64,000 nt of DNA. Source: JAJDTT01 sp022827025. GTDB lineage: Bacteria; Acidobacteriota; UBA6911; RPQK01; JAJDTT01. This document shows, piece after piece, positions 28,053 through 36,761 of the stretch. Numbering within the stretch: position 1 is the first letter of the stretch; each line of letters opens with the position of its first letter. The stretch lies in the NCBI GenBank assembly GCA_965203535.1, contig OZ241897.1, positions 124,001-188,000 on the forward strand, written 5' to 3'. The notes beneath the pieces were generated by a model that saw only the letters and a program-made list of their open reading frames with translations, made no database searches and was not told the origin of the DNA. The translations under genes and the position numbers were made by a program.

Positions 28053-28997
28053 ATGACCGAGCCCAAGAGCAGTTTTGTCTGGTACAACGGAAAGCTGGTT
28101 CCGTGGGAAAAGGCGACTGTTCACGTCATGTCCCACGCTCTTCACTACGGCACCTCGTGGTTCGAGGGGATCCGTTGCTACGAGACTCGCCGCGGTCCCG
28201 AGATCTTCCAATTCGGGGAGCACGTTCGGCGCCTCTTCAACTCCTGCAAGATCTACCGGACCGACATCCCCTTTTCTCCGGCCGAAATCGAGGAGGCGAT
28301 CCTGGAGACGATCCGGGCCAACTCTCTGCGGGCGTGCTACATCCGGCCCCTGATCTTTCGGGGCTACGGGGAATTGGGCGTCAACCCCCTCAAGAACCCC
28401 ATCGACGTAGTCATTCTGGTCTGGGAATGGGGGCGCTACCTGGGAGAGGACGGCCTGGAACAGGGGGTCGACGTCTGCGTCTCCAGTTGGGCCAGGGCCG
28501 CTCCCAACACCTTTCCGACCCTGGCCAAGGTGGGCGGCAATTACATCAACAGCACCCTGATCAACATGGAGGCCACCCTCAAGGGTTACACCGAAGGCAT
28601 CGCCCTCGACTCGAACGGACTGGTGAGCGAGGGAGCGGGAGAGAACATCTTCGTGATTCAGGACGGCAGGATATCGACGCCCCCGATGGCCAGCGCCATC
28701 CTTCCGGGGATCACCCGGGGCGCCGTCATCACGCTGGCCCGGGAACGAGGTTACGCCGTCATCGAAGAGCAGATCTCCCGCGAGCGCCTCTATATTGCCG
28801 ACGAGGTCTTCCTGACCGGCACGGCGGCCGAGGTCACTCCCGTCCGCTCCGTGGACGGCATCGCAGTGGGCCCCGGGAGACGGGGACCCATCACCAGCCG
28901 GATTCAGGAAGACTTCTTCGACTACGTCGGAGGCAAGGTGGAGGATCGGCACGGCTGGATGACCAGCGTCTATCGGGAGGCCCGCGTCGGAGCTTAG
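28053..28997 (+). CDS. ilvE: Branched-chain amino acid aminotransferase
   Basis: Predicted 314-residue fold-type IV PLP enzyme; last step in Leu, Ile and Val synthesis with glutamate as amino donor. Starts with WYNGKLVPWEKATVHVMSHALHYG and FEGIRCYET, the usual opening of bacterial IlvE. The PLP lysine is in LAKVGGNYINS (about residue 167), followed by EGIALDSNGLVSEGAGENIF and ADEVFLTGTAAEVTPV. The size and the LHYGTSWFEGIR motif favour IlvE over D-amino acid transaminase or aminodeoxychorismate lyase. The gene appears to have its own promoter and a leaderless message. No other branched-chain gene is nearby. Confidence 0.93.
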   Translation: MTEPKSSFVWYNGKLVPWEKATVHVMSHALHYGTSWFEGIRCYETRRGPEIFQFGEHVRRLFNSCKIYRTDIPFSPAEIEEAILETIRANSLRACYIRPLIFRGYGELGVNPLKNPIDVVILVWEWGRYLGEDGLEQGVDVCVSSWARAAPNTFPTLAKVGGNYINSTLINMEATLKGYTEGIALDSNGLVSEGAGENIFVIQDGRISTPPMASAILPGITRGAVITLARERGYAVIEEQISRERLYIADEVFLTGTAAEVTPVRSVDGIAVGPGRRGPITSRIQEDFFDYVGGKVEDRHGWMTSVYREARVGA

Positions 28998-29115
28998 CCC
29001 GCGTCGCTCACGGAGGAGCGCGGGGTTCCCACCCCGGTCTCGGCGGGGACCGGATCATTCCTGAAACGCCCCTTCCGCCCCTCCGAACCGCCTCCCTCAA
29101 CTTGAGTACGAAACC

Positions 29116-31761
29116 ATGAAAACGTCCATGGAAATCCGCAACACGTTTCTGGATTTCTTCCGGGAACGAGGCCATCGCGTGGTCAAGAGCAGTTCGCTGG
29201 TTCCGGGAGACGACCCGACGCTGCTCTTCACCAACGCCGGGATGAACCAGTTCAAGGACGTCTTTCTGGGGCTGGAACAGAGGGATTACAAGCGCGCCAC
29301 CACCTGCCAGAAATGCATGCGGGTGAGCGGCAAGCACAACGATCTGGACACGGTGGGGCGAACGCCCCTGCACCATACCTTCTTCGAGATGCTGGGGAAC
29401 TTCTCGTTCGGAGATTACTTCAAGCAGGAGGCGGTCCGGTTTGCCTGGGATTTGTGCACGGAAGTGTACGGCCTCGCGCCCCGGAGGCTCATCGCCTCGG
29501 TCTACGAAGACGACGACGAGGCTTACCGTCTCTGGCGAGATTTCATCGGCGTTCCCCCGGAGCGGATCTACCGCCTGGGCGCGGAGGAGAACTTCTGGGC
29601 CATGGGAGACACCGGGCCCTGCGGCCCCTGCGCCGAGTTGCACTACGACCTGGAGGTCAGTCATTTATGCCAACAGCAGGACTGCGAATTCGGCTGCGAA
29701 TGCGGCCGCTACGTTGAGATCTGGAACCTGGTCTTCATGCAGTTCAACCGGGATTCCCAGGGCCGCACAACTCCCCTGCCCTCCCCGTCCATCGATACGG
29801 GCATGGGCCTGGAACGGATCACCGCCATCCTTCAGGGAGTCACCAGCAACTACGACACCGATCTGTTTCAGCCTCTCATCCAGGAGGCCGCGCGCCTCAC
29901 CGCCAGCTCCTACGGAACCGACGGCCAGACGGACGTGAGCCTGCGCATCCTGGCCGACCACAGCCGCGCGTGCGCTTTCCTCATCGGGGACGGGGTCATT
30001 CCGGACAACGAGGGCCGAGGCTACGTGCTCAGAAAAATCCTGCGGCGCGCCACCCGCCACGGCCAGTTGCTGGGCAAGGAGGAGCCTTTCCTGTTCAATC
30101 TGGCCACCCTGGCGGCCGATCTGATGAGTGAAGCCTATCCCGATCTGGAGCCTCAACGGGAGTACCTGGCGCGAGTGGTGCGCTACGAGGAGGAGAAGTT
30201 CCGGGCCACGCTCAACCACGGAATGGGCCTGTTCGAAGAGATCGTGGACCGGGTCCGGGGATCGGATGGCGGAACGCTTCCGGGCGAGGACCTCTTTCGG
30301 CTCTACGACACCTACGGGTTCCCCCTGGACTTGGCGCGGGACCTGGCCCAGGAGCGCTCTCTCGAGATTGACGAGCCGGGTTTCTTCGCCGAGATGGAGA
30401 AACAGCGGCAGCGGGCCCGAGCCAGTTGGAAAGGGGCGGGCAAGACGCTGCAGCCGGTGCACCAGGAGTTGGCCGGAATGGGGTACGAAACGGAGTTTAC
30501 GGGTTACGAGCAACTGGACGCGGTCCCGGGCTCGGTCCTGGCACTGGTGGGGAACCAGCAACTGGTGCCGCGGTTGGGACCGGGAGAAGAGGGCGAAGTG
30601 GTGCTGGACCGCAGTCCCTTCTATGCCGAAGCGGGAGGGCAGGTCGGAGACCAGGGGACCCTGGAGACCGACGCCGCTCAGTTCCGGATCCTCGACACGT
30701 ACGCTCCCGCCCAGGGCCTGCGCCTCTCCCGCGTCCGTGTGCAACAGGGCGAGCTCAAGCCGGGGGACGCCGTTCGCTCCAGCGTGGATCTTCCCCGGCG
30801 GCAGGCCACGGCCCGAAACCACACTTCGACACACCTCATGCACGCCGCCTTGCGCCGGATCCTGGGAGTCCATGTCAAGCAGGCCGGATCCCTTGTCGCC
30901 CCCGACCGGCTCCGGTTCGACTTCACCCATTTCCGTTCGGTGACGCCGGAGGAGCTTTCCCAGGTGGAGGATCTGGTCAACCGGGAAATCCGCCGCGACA
31001 GCGGCGTCGACACCCAGGTCCGGAGCCTGGACCAAGCTCTGGAGGAAGGTGCCACCGCCCTCTTCGGAGAGAAATACGATTCGCAGGTGCGGGTGGTCTC
31101 CATACCCGATTGCAGCATGGAACTCTGCGGCGGGACCCACGTGGGCAGAACCGGTGAGATCGGACTTTTCAAGATCACCAGCGAAGGAAGCGTCTCCGCC
31201 GGCGTGCGGAGAATCGAAGCCCTGACGGGAGAGGCTGCCATGTCCCGTTACTCCCGGATGGACGCCATCGTCTCCAGCCTGTCCCGGCGGTTGAAGACTC
31301 CCATGACGGACCTGGAAGAGGCGATCCGAAGATCCCTGGAGGACCTCAAGCAGGCCCAGAAGCAGGTCGACGCCCTGCAGTTGAAGTTGGCCGGGCAGAA
31401 GAGCCTGGACACCCTGGACCGGTCGCGCCGGGTCCGGGGAATTCGCGTCGTGGCGGAAGAGGTGGCGGATCTGGACCGGAGCTCGTTGCGCCAATTGGCC
31501 GATCAACTCAAGAACCGGCTCAAGTCGGGGGTCGTGGTCCTGGGAACCCCCATTGACGGGAAGGTCAGCCTGGTCGCCATGGTCAGCGACGATCTGACCG
31601 ACCGGATCCAGGCCCATCAACTGATCCGCAAACTGGCCCGGCTGGTGGGCGGCGGCGGCGGCGGGCGGCCCGACATGGCCGAAGCGGGAGGCCGGGACGT
31701 TTCCCGGCTCGGGGAGGCCCTGGAGCAGACCTACCGGTTGGTGGAAGAGTCGCTGAACTGA
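29116..31761 (+). CDS. alaS: Alanine-tRNA ligase
   Basis: Predicted 881 residues, full length. Class II synthetase that charges tRNA-Ala. Motif 1 region RNTFLDFFRERGHRVVKSSS, GDDPTLLFTNAGMNQFKDVF, and TTCQKCMRVSGKHNDL at the N-terminus; MGLERITAILQG for motif 3. The editing domain has the metal-binding HTSTHLMHAALR and CGGTHVGRTGEIG pair. A C-Ala domain with coiled coil follows (about 720-880), ending in a glycine-rich GGGGGGRPDMAEAGG stretch. All parts needed for activity and editing are visible. The lytic transglycosylase gene follows after 32 nt. Confidence 0.96.
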   Translation: MKTSMEIRNTFLDFFRERGHRVVKSSSLVPGDDPTLLFTNAGMNQFKDVFLGLEQRDYKRATTCQKCMRVSGKHNDLDTVGRTPLHHTFFEMLGNFSFGDYFKQEAVRFAWDLCTEVYGLAPRRLIASVYEDDDEAYRLWRDFIGVPPERIYRLGAEENFWAMGDTGPCGPCAELHYDLEVSHLCQQQDCEFGCECGRYVEIWNLVFMQFNRDSQGRTTPLPSPSIDTGMGLERITAILQGVTSNYDTDLFQPLIQEAARLTASSYGTDGQTDVSLRILADHSRACAFLIGDGVIPDNEGRGYVLRKILRRATRHGQLLGKEEPFLFNLATLAADLMSEAYPDLEPQREYLARVVRYEEEKFRATLNHGMGLFEEIVDRVRGSDGGTLPGEDLFRLYDTYGFPLDLARDLAQERSLEIDEPGFFAEMEKQRQRARASWKGAGKTLQPVHQELAGMGYETEFTGYEQLDAVPGSVLALVGNQQLVPRLGPGEEGEVVLDRSPFYAEAGGQVGDQGTLETDAAQFRILDTYAPAQGLRLSRVRVQQGELKPGDAVRSSVDLPRRQATARNHTSTHLMHAALRRILGVHVKQAGSLVAPDRLRFDFTHFRSVTPEELSQVEDLVNREIRRDSGVDTQVRSLDQALEEGATALFGEKYDSQVRVVSIPDCSMELCGGTHVGRTGEIGLFKITSEGSVSAGVRRIEALTGEAAMSRYSRMDAIVSSLSRRLKTPMTDLEEAIRRSLEDLKQAQKQVDALQLKLAGQKSLDTLDRSRRVRGIRVVAEEVADLDRSSLRQLADQLKNRLKSGVVVLGTPIDGKVSLVAMVSDDLTDRIQAHQLIRKLARLVGGGGGGRPDMAEAGGRDVSRLGEALEQTYRLVEESLN

Positions 31762-31770
31762 GATTCGGGT

Positions 31771-31776
31771 TATACT
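31771..31776 (+). promoter_or_regulatory. Candidate -10 box before the transglycosylase gene
   Basis: TATACT between alaS and the next gene, with no clear -35 match. It lies 17 nt before the ATG at 31794 and is the reason this start is kept over the in-frame ATG at 31875. Confidence 0.3.
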
Positions 31777-31793
31777 GGCCGCGGGAAACTCGA

Positions 31794-32501
31794 ATGGCAG
31801 CTTCCGCCTCGACGCATCGAAGCATTCGAATTTCGACTCGGCCATTCCGGCGGCCAGCGCATCCTATCCGGCAAATGATCGCTTGGCTGCTGGTGCTGTT
31901 GGTGGCGTCGCCTTCCCTGCTGGCGAACCGAATTCACAGCTATTGGAATGAAGACGGCGTGCGTGTGTTCACCAACCTGGTCCCGCCCCGTTCGGCTCCA
32001 GACCGCCTGCGAACTCAACCCGGGCAGGAGGCTGGACTCTATCGATCCGCGGTTCAGGAGATCTCCCGGCGCTACGGCGTGGACATGGACCTGGTGAACG
32101 CCGTGATCCGCGTCGAGAGCAACTTCCGCCCGGAAGCCGTCTCTCCCAAGGGATGCCTGGGACTGATGCAACTGCACCCCGATACGGCTCGCCGGTTCGG
32201 CGTCCGCGACGTGTTCGATCCGGTCCAGAACATCGAAGGGGGAGTTCGATACCTGGAATTCCTTCTCGACTATTTCCAGGGCGACCTGGAACTGGCTCTG
32301 GCGGGATACAACGCGGGAGAGAACGCGGTGATCCGTTACGGCGGCGTGCCGCCGTACCCGGAAACCATCGACTACGTGAACAAGGTCCGGCGGCTCTACG
32401 GGTTTGCCTCGGCGCGCGCTCCCAGGGACCGGATTCTTCGCGTGGAGCAACCGGGGGGACGGATCTTGCTGACCAACATCCCCCAATCGACCCCCTACTA
32501 G
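31794..32501 (+). CDS. Lytic transglycosylase (SLT domain) with DUF4124-like ends
   Basis: Predicted 235 residues, exported. The hydrophobic core MIAWLLVLLVASPSLLAN begins at residue 28; a start at 31875 would give a more ordinary signal peptide, and both are possible. RIHSYWNEDGVRVFTNLVPP after it is DUF4124-like. The SLT domain cleaves peptidoglycan glycan strands to anhydro-muropeptides: catalytic Glu in AVIRVESNFRPEAVS, then GCLGLMQLHPDTARRFGV, NIEGGVRYLEFLLDYF and ALAGYNAGENAV. The tail GGRILLTNIPQSTPY repeats the N-terminal DUF4124-like 'VFTNLVPP' pattern. It precedes an N-acetylmuramoyl-L-alanine amidase, so both may serve cell-wall turnover. Confidence 0.9.
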   Translation: MAASASTHRSIRISTRPFRRPAHPIRQMIAWLLVLLVASPSLLANRIHSYWNEDGVRVFTNLVPPRSAPDRLRTQPGQEAGLYRSAVQEISRRYGVDMDLVNAVIRVESNFRPEAVSPKGCLGLMQLHPDTARRFGVRDVFDPVQNIEGGVRYLEFLLDYFQGDLELALAGYNAGENAVIRYGGVPPYPETIDYVNKVRRLYGFASARAPRDRILRVEQPGGRILLTNIPQSTPY

Positions 32502-32601
32502 CACCGGCTCAACCGACCCGCTCGGCTTCGAAGTTGACAGCCGCAGTGTGTACAATTGCGGGTGGTATCAGTCCACCCCGGGGCCACAAAGGAGTGTGAC
32601 T

Positions 32602-34242
32602 GTGCTGATCCGATTTCGTCTGCTTCCGGTGTTGTGCCTGGTGCTGGCCGGCGGGTCCCCGATCCTGAGTCATGAACGCAAGCCCGCTGAAGCTGAGTCG
32701 GCCTACGCCGAGGCCTTCCGGTTCGGACTTGAGCTGCTGGCCAAACCGGAATCCCGGCGGACGATTCCCGATTACCGGAAGGCCGTCTCACTCTACCGCC
32801 GGGTCGTCGACCTCGACCCGCCTCCGGAGATCGCCGCCGACTCCCTCTACGCCGTCGCTACCCTGTACGACCGCATGGCCGATCTTGCGCCGCAGGGCGG
32901 ATTCGGCCGGGAAGCCGTTCGCGCCTATCGCCGCCTGGCCCGGGAACATCCGCGGTCGCGCCATCGCCATGCCGCCCTCGACCGGGCCGGCCAGTTGGAA
33001 ACGGCGGCCCGCCGAAAGGCCCCGGTTTCCGGCCAGACGCCGCTGGCCGTGGTCTCCGAGATTCGCTACCGCGCCAACGAGAACTACACCCGGGTCGTCA
33101 TCCAACTGGACCGGGAGGTGCAGTTCGAGAAACAGGTGCTCCAGTCACCTGACAGGATCTATTTCGACCTGGCGGGAACCCGCCCGGGACCCGATCTGAA
33201 TGGACGCACCATCAGCGTGGACGGCGTCTTCATCAAGCGGATCCGCGTCGCCCGGAACCGCCCGGAGGTGGCCCGCGTGGTCCTGGACTATCACAAGATC
33301 CGAAACCACACCGTGTTCGCCCTGTTCGAACCGTTTCGCATCGTCATCGATACCCATGGTCACGGCTCCGACCGGATGGCCGAAACGACCCGGGAATTCA
33401 GCACTGCCCGAAAGGCCCGTCCGACCCACTCGGCCGCACCGGCGCGCAGAAAACGTCCGGAAACGCGGCGGGCCGCCAAACCCGGCCTGCAGGAAGACCT
33501 CACCCTCACCCGGGTGTTGGGACTGAAGGTGGGACGGGTCGTCGTGGACCCCGGCCATGGCGGTCATGACCCGGGAGCCATCGGTCCCGGCGGCCTGCGG
33601 GAGAAGGACCTGGTCCTGAGCATCGCCAAGCGCCTGAAGCCGTTGTTGGAACAGCGCCTGGGCACCGAGGTGATCATGACCCGGGACGACGACCGCTTCA
33701 TCCCCCTGGAGGAGCGCACCGCCATTGCCAACCAGCACCAAGCCGATCTCTTCATCTCCATTCACGGAAACTCCAGCCACGGGAGACGGGCCACCGGGGC
33801 GGAAACCTTCTACCTGAACTTTGCCCAGTCCGCCTCGGCGCAGGAAGTGGCTACGCGGGAGAACGCCGCATCCCAACGCACGGTCGGGGAGCTCGAAGAC
33901 CTGGTGCGACAGATCACCAAGGGGACCCACAACGCCGAGTCGCGCAAATTGGCGGGTGTGGTCCAGACCAATCTGTTCTCGGGAATCAAGAAGCACCGCC
34001 GACCCTTCCGGAACCGCGGTGTCAAGACGGCTCCCTTCATCGTGCTCATGGGAGCGAGCATGCCCAGTATCCTCACCGAGGTCGGATTCATCAGCAATCC
34101 CGACGAAGAGAAGTTCCTGAACACTGCCGAGAACCACCAAAGGGTCGCCGAAGCCCTGTTCGAGGGTGTAAAACAGTACCTTCAGGACTTGGGAATCGCG
34201 GTTCCCAAGCCGGATTTGGCGGAAGCGAGGAGTGGGCAGTGA
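32602..34242 (+). CDS. N-acetylmuramoyl-L-alanine amidase (AMIN + amidase_3)
   Basis: Predicted 546 residues from a GTG start with AAAGGAG 7 nt upstream. Signal peptide (LIRFRLLPVLCLVLAGG), then a helical TPR-like region of about 30-145 (SAYAEAFRFGLELLAK, AADSLYAVATLYDRMADL). An AMIN domain of about 150-255 (NYTRVVIQLDREVQFEKQ) targets septal wall or secretin. A Lys/Arg-rich linker leads to the zinc amidase_3 domain: VVVDPGHGGHDPGAIG (His), LREKDLVL (Glu), ISIHGNSS (His) and SILTEVGFISNP (catalytic Glu). It resembles AmiC-type daughter-cell separation amidases with an unusual N-terminal helical addition. Confidence 0.92.
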   Translation: MLIRFRLLPVLCLVLAGGSPILSHERKPAEAESAYAEAFRFGLELLAKPESRRTIPDYRKAVSLYRRVVDLDPPPEIAADSLYAVATLYDRMADLAPQGGFGREAVRAYRRLAREHPRSRHRHAALDRAGQLETAARRKAPVSGQTPLAVVSEIRYRANENYTRVVIQLDREVQFEKQVLQSPDRIYFDLAGTRPGPDLNGRTISVDGVFIKRIRVARNRPEVARVVLDYHKIRNHTVFALFEPFRIVIDTHGHGSDRMAETTREFSTARKARPTHSAAPARRKRPETRRAAKPGLQEDLTLTRVLGLKVGRVVVDPGHGGHDPGAIGPGGLREKDLVLSIAKRLKPLLEQRLGTEVIMTRDDDRFIPLEERTAIANQHQADLFISIHGNSSHGRRATGAETFYLNFAQSASAQEVATRENAASQRTVGELEDLVRQITKGTHNAESRKLAGVVQTNLFSGIKKHRRPFRNRGVKTAPFIVLMGASMPSILTEVGFISNPDEEKFLNTAENHQRVAEALFEGVKQYLQDLGIAVPKPDLAEARSGQ

Positions 34243-34261
34243 GAGAAGAGGCGGTTGAGCG

Positions 34262-35398
34262 GTGAGATTTCCCTTGCTCCATGTGTTTATCGCCTCCGCG
34301 TTCCTGACACCGCTCAATTCCCAGGAAGCGCCCGTGGGAGTTCAGCGGTATCTGGAGGGGTTGTCCGAGTACCGATTCCGCTTGCTCGAGAAGTCCGCCG
34401 GCTTGGAACGGGCGGCCGGGGATTTTTCGCGCCCTGTACTGGAAGAGTACGCCCTTCAGTCCTATTCCCGCTGGCGGCTCCAGGGGCCCGGCGACTCCTC
34501 CCTGGTGATGGAAGTCCACGAGATGCTGCATCAGCAGGGGGCGTTCGGGATGTACCGCCTCGATTCGTTGCTGCGGCCCCCCACCGGGGACCGGCTCGAA
34601 TTGCCGGTGGAGAACCGCTACGGAGAACGGAGTTGTGTCTTCTGGCGGGGTCCCTTTCTGTTCCGCCTCACCGCCGGACCGGGACCCCGGGCGCGGGACC
34701 AGCTCAAGGCCGCCGTGGCGGCCCTCGTGGATGCGATCCCCATCGTCAACCTCCATCCCGTGACGGTGCTGCACCTGCCGCGCCAGGACCTGGTCACGGA
34801 GTCCGTGGGCATCTATCTGGGGCCGGCGGCGTTGGCCTACAACGATCGCTTCCCCGACCCCCTCATGGACAAGATCGGCTTTCAGGACCGGGTCGAAGTC
34901 GCCTTCGCGGACTATGGGCCGGAGGGCGGTTCCCTGTTTCTGCTGGCCTACCCGACGCCGGCCGTGGCGGCCAACTACTTCCTCGAGCTGCAGAACTCAT
35001 TGCATTCGTTCTTTTCTCCCGACGGCATCTACATCAAGCGGAGCGGCGTGCTGCTGGCCCTCTTTCTGGGGACGGAATCCCGGGCACAGGCCGTGTTGGG
35101 AGAGGTTCAATGGGCGCCGGCGGTGCAGTGGGTCCACGACCGGACCGTTCAAGTGGAACCGAAGGGCGAGGCCCGGAGTTTTCTGGACATGCTGTTGCGC
35201 ACGGCACTGGCCACGGTCTGCTTCATCGTGGGCAGCCTCGGGTTCGGCTTTCTCCTCGGATACATCTGGCACCGGATTGACGAAACCTACCCGCTGTGGG
35301 CGGCCAGGAACGACGCCATACGACTGAACCTGTCGGGCGCCGCTCCCACGCCGGACCGCGTCGAGAGGCCGTACTGGACCGGATTCGGAAAGACATGA
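34262..35398 (+). CDS. Exported membrane-anchored protein of unknown function
   Basis: Predicted 378 residues from a GTG start. Signal-like start MRFPLLHVFIASAFLTPLNS, a globular region of about 20-310 with VHEMLHQQGAFGMYRL, LAYPTPAVAANYFLELQNSL and YIKRSGVLLALFLG, and one C-terminal membrane helix (ALATVCFIVGSLGFGFLLGY, about 320-340) with a short cytoplasmic tail. The middle part recalls acidobacterial DUF6599-like proteins, but I am not sure. It lies 19 nt after the amidase and overlaps the glycerate kinase start by ATGA, so it belongs to the same operon; function unknown. Confidence 0.75.
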   Translation: MRFPLLHVFIASAFLTPLNSQEAPVGVQRYLEGLSEYRFRLLEKSAGLERAAGDFSRPVLEEYALQSYSRWRLQGPGDSSLVMEVHEMLHQQGAFGMYRLDSLLRPPTGDRLELPVENRYGERSCVFWRGPFLFRLTAGPGPRARDQLKAAVAALVDAIPIVNLHPVTVLHLPRQDLVTESVGIYLGPAALAYNDRFPDPLMDKIGFQDRVEVAFADYGPEGGSLFLLAYPTPAVAANYFLELQNSLHSFFSPDGIYIKRSGVLLALFLGTESRAQAVLGEVQWAPAVQWVHDRTVQVEPKGEARSFLDMLLRTALATVCFIVGSLGFGFLLGYIWHRIDETYPLWAARNDAIRLNLSGAAPTPDRVERPYWTGFGKT

Positions 35399-36753
35399 CC
35401 AGCGGAAAGTCACTCCAGTTTGAGAGGGTCCTGGAGCTTGTCTACCGTGCGGCTCTGGCGGCGGTGGACCCGGGCCAGGCGGTTCGAGACTCTTTATCTC
35501 TGGACGATGAAGTGCTTCGCGCGGGAGACCGGACCTACCCGCTGAGGGAGTTCCGCAGGGTCTTTCTGGCCGGCGCCGGCAAGGCCGCCGTTCCCATGGC
35601 CGGCGCCGTCGAGCAGATCCTGGGAGACCGTCTGACCAGTGGCCTGGTGGTGGTCAAGTACGGGCACGGCGGAGTCCTGGACAGGACCCGGGTGCTGGAG
35701 GCCGGACATCCCGAACCGGATGAGAACGGCGTTGCCGCAGCGTCTCGGATCCTGGAATTTCTGGACCGGAACCTGACGCCCCAGGACCTTCTCCTGGTGC
35801 TCATCTCGGGGGGCGGATCGGCCCTGACTCCGTGCCCGGTCCCGGGAATCACGCTCTCCGACAAGCAGGCGGCCACCTCGGTCCTCTTGAACTCGGGCGC
35901 CACCATCCACGAGATCAACGCGATCCGGAAGCACCTGAGCCGTTTCAAGGGAGGCCGCCTGTTGCGTCACACCCACGGCGCCCAGGTGGTTTCCCTGCTC
36001 CTCTCCGACGTGGTCGGGGACGACTTGAGCAGCATCGCCTCGGGACCGACCGTTCCCGATCCCACCCGCTTCCAGGATTGCCTGGGAATCCTGAGGCAGT
36101 ACGGCATCCGGACCGCCGTTCCCGATCCCGTGTTGCGGTATCTGCAGGAAGGCGCCGCGGGTGGAGCGGACGCCCCCCGGGAGACCCCCAAAGAGAACGA
36201 CCCGGCCTTCGCGAAGGTCCAGAACAGGGTGGTGGGAAGCAACATCCTGGCTCTGAAGGCGGCGGCAGCCGAAGCGCGCCGCCTGGGCTTCGCTCCCCTG
36301 ATCCTCTCCTCTTCCATCTACGGCAACACGGAGGACGTGGCCAAGGTCCACGTGGGCATTGCCCGGGAAGTGCTCCGGAGCAACCTCCCGGTGGCCCCGC
36401 CCTGTTGCATCATTTCCGGAGGCGAGACCACGGTCAGAGTCACCGGATCGGGAAGGGGCGGCAGGAACCAGGAGTTCGCACTCTGGTGCGCCCGGGAGAT
36501 GGAGAGTTGGGGAGACGAGCCGGTGCTCATCGCCTCCATCGGCTCGGACGGCAACGACGGCCCCACCGACGCCGCTGGCGCCTGGGCCACACCGGAAACC
36601 GCGCGGAGGTCCCGCTCACTGGGACTCGATCCGGAGTCCTACCTGAGCGACAACGACTCCTACCACTATTTCGAGAAGCTGGGCGACCTCATCATCACCG
36701 GCCCCACCCAGACCAACGTGATGGACCTCCGGTTCATCCTGGTCGGGAAGTAG
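35395..36753 (+). CDS. Glycerate 2-kinase (MOFRL family)
   Basis: Predicted 452 residues. Phosphorylates D-glycerate to 2-phosphoglycerate. N-terminal DUF4147 domain: FLAGAGKAAVPMAGAVEQIL, KYGHGG, EAGHPEPDENG, LLVLISGGGSALTPCPVPG, INAIRKHLSRFKGGRL. C-terminal MOFRL domain: CIISGGETTVRVTGSGRGGR and SIGSDGNDGPTDAAGAW. These are the conserved blocks of GckA/TtuD-type kinases, distinct from GlxK. ATG 35395 overlaps the previous stop. No glyoxylate carboligase or tartronate reductase gene is nearby, so the source of glycerate cannot be read from context. Confidence 0.92.
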   Translation: MTSGKSLQFERVLELVYRAALAAVDPGQAVRDSLSLDDEVLRAGDRTYPLREFRRVFLAGAGKAAVPMAGAVEQILGDRLTSGLVVVKYGHGGVLDRTRVLEAGHPEPDENGVAAASRILEFLDRNLTPQDLLLVLISGGGSALTPCPVPGITLSDKQAATSVLLNSGATIHEINAIRKHLSRFKGGRLLRHTHGAQVVSLLLSDVVGDDLSSIASGPTVPDPTRFQDCLGILRQYGIRTAVPDPVLRYLQEGAAGGADAPRETPKENDPAFAKVQNRVVGSNILALKAAAAEARRLGFAPLILSSSIYGNTEDVAKVHVGIAREVLRSNLPVAPPCCIISGGETTVRVTGSGRGGRNQEFALWCAREMESWGDEPVLIASIGSDGNDGPTDAAGAWATPETARRSRSLGLDPESYLSDNDSYHYFEKLGDLIITGPTQTNVMDLRFILVGK

Positions 36754-36761
36754 GGGCCTGT

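Noticed and set aside
32534..32556. Promoter-like TTGACA and TACAAT before the amidase gene
   Set aside because: The spacing is 11 nt, too short for a sigma70 promoter. TACAAT may work with another -35, but I could not identify one.
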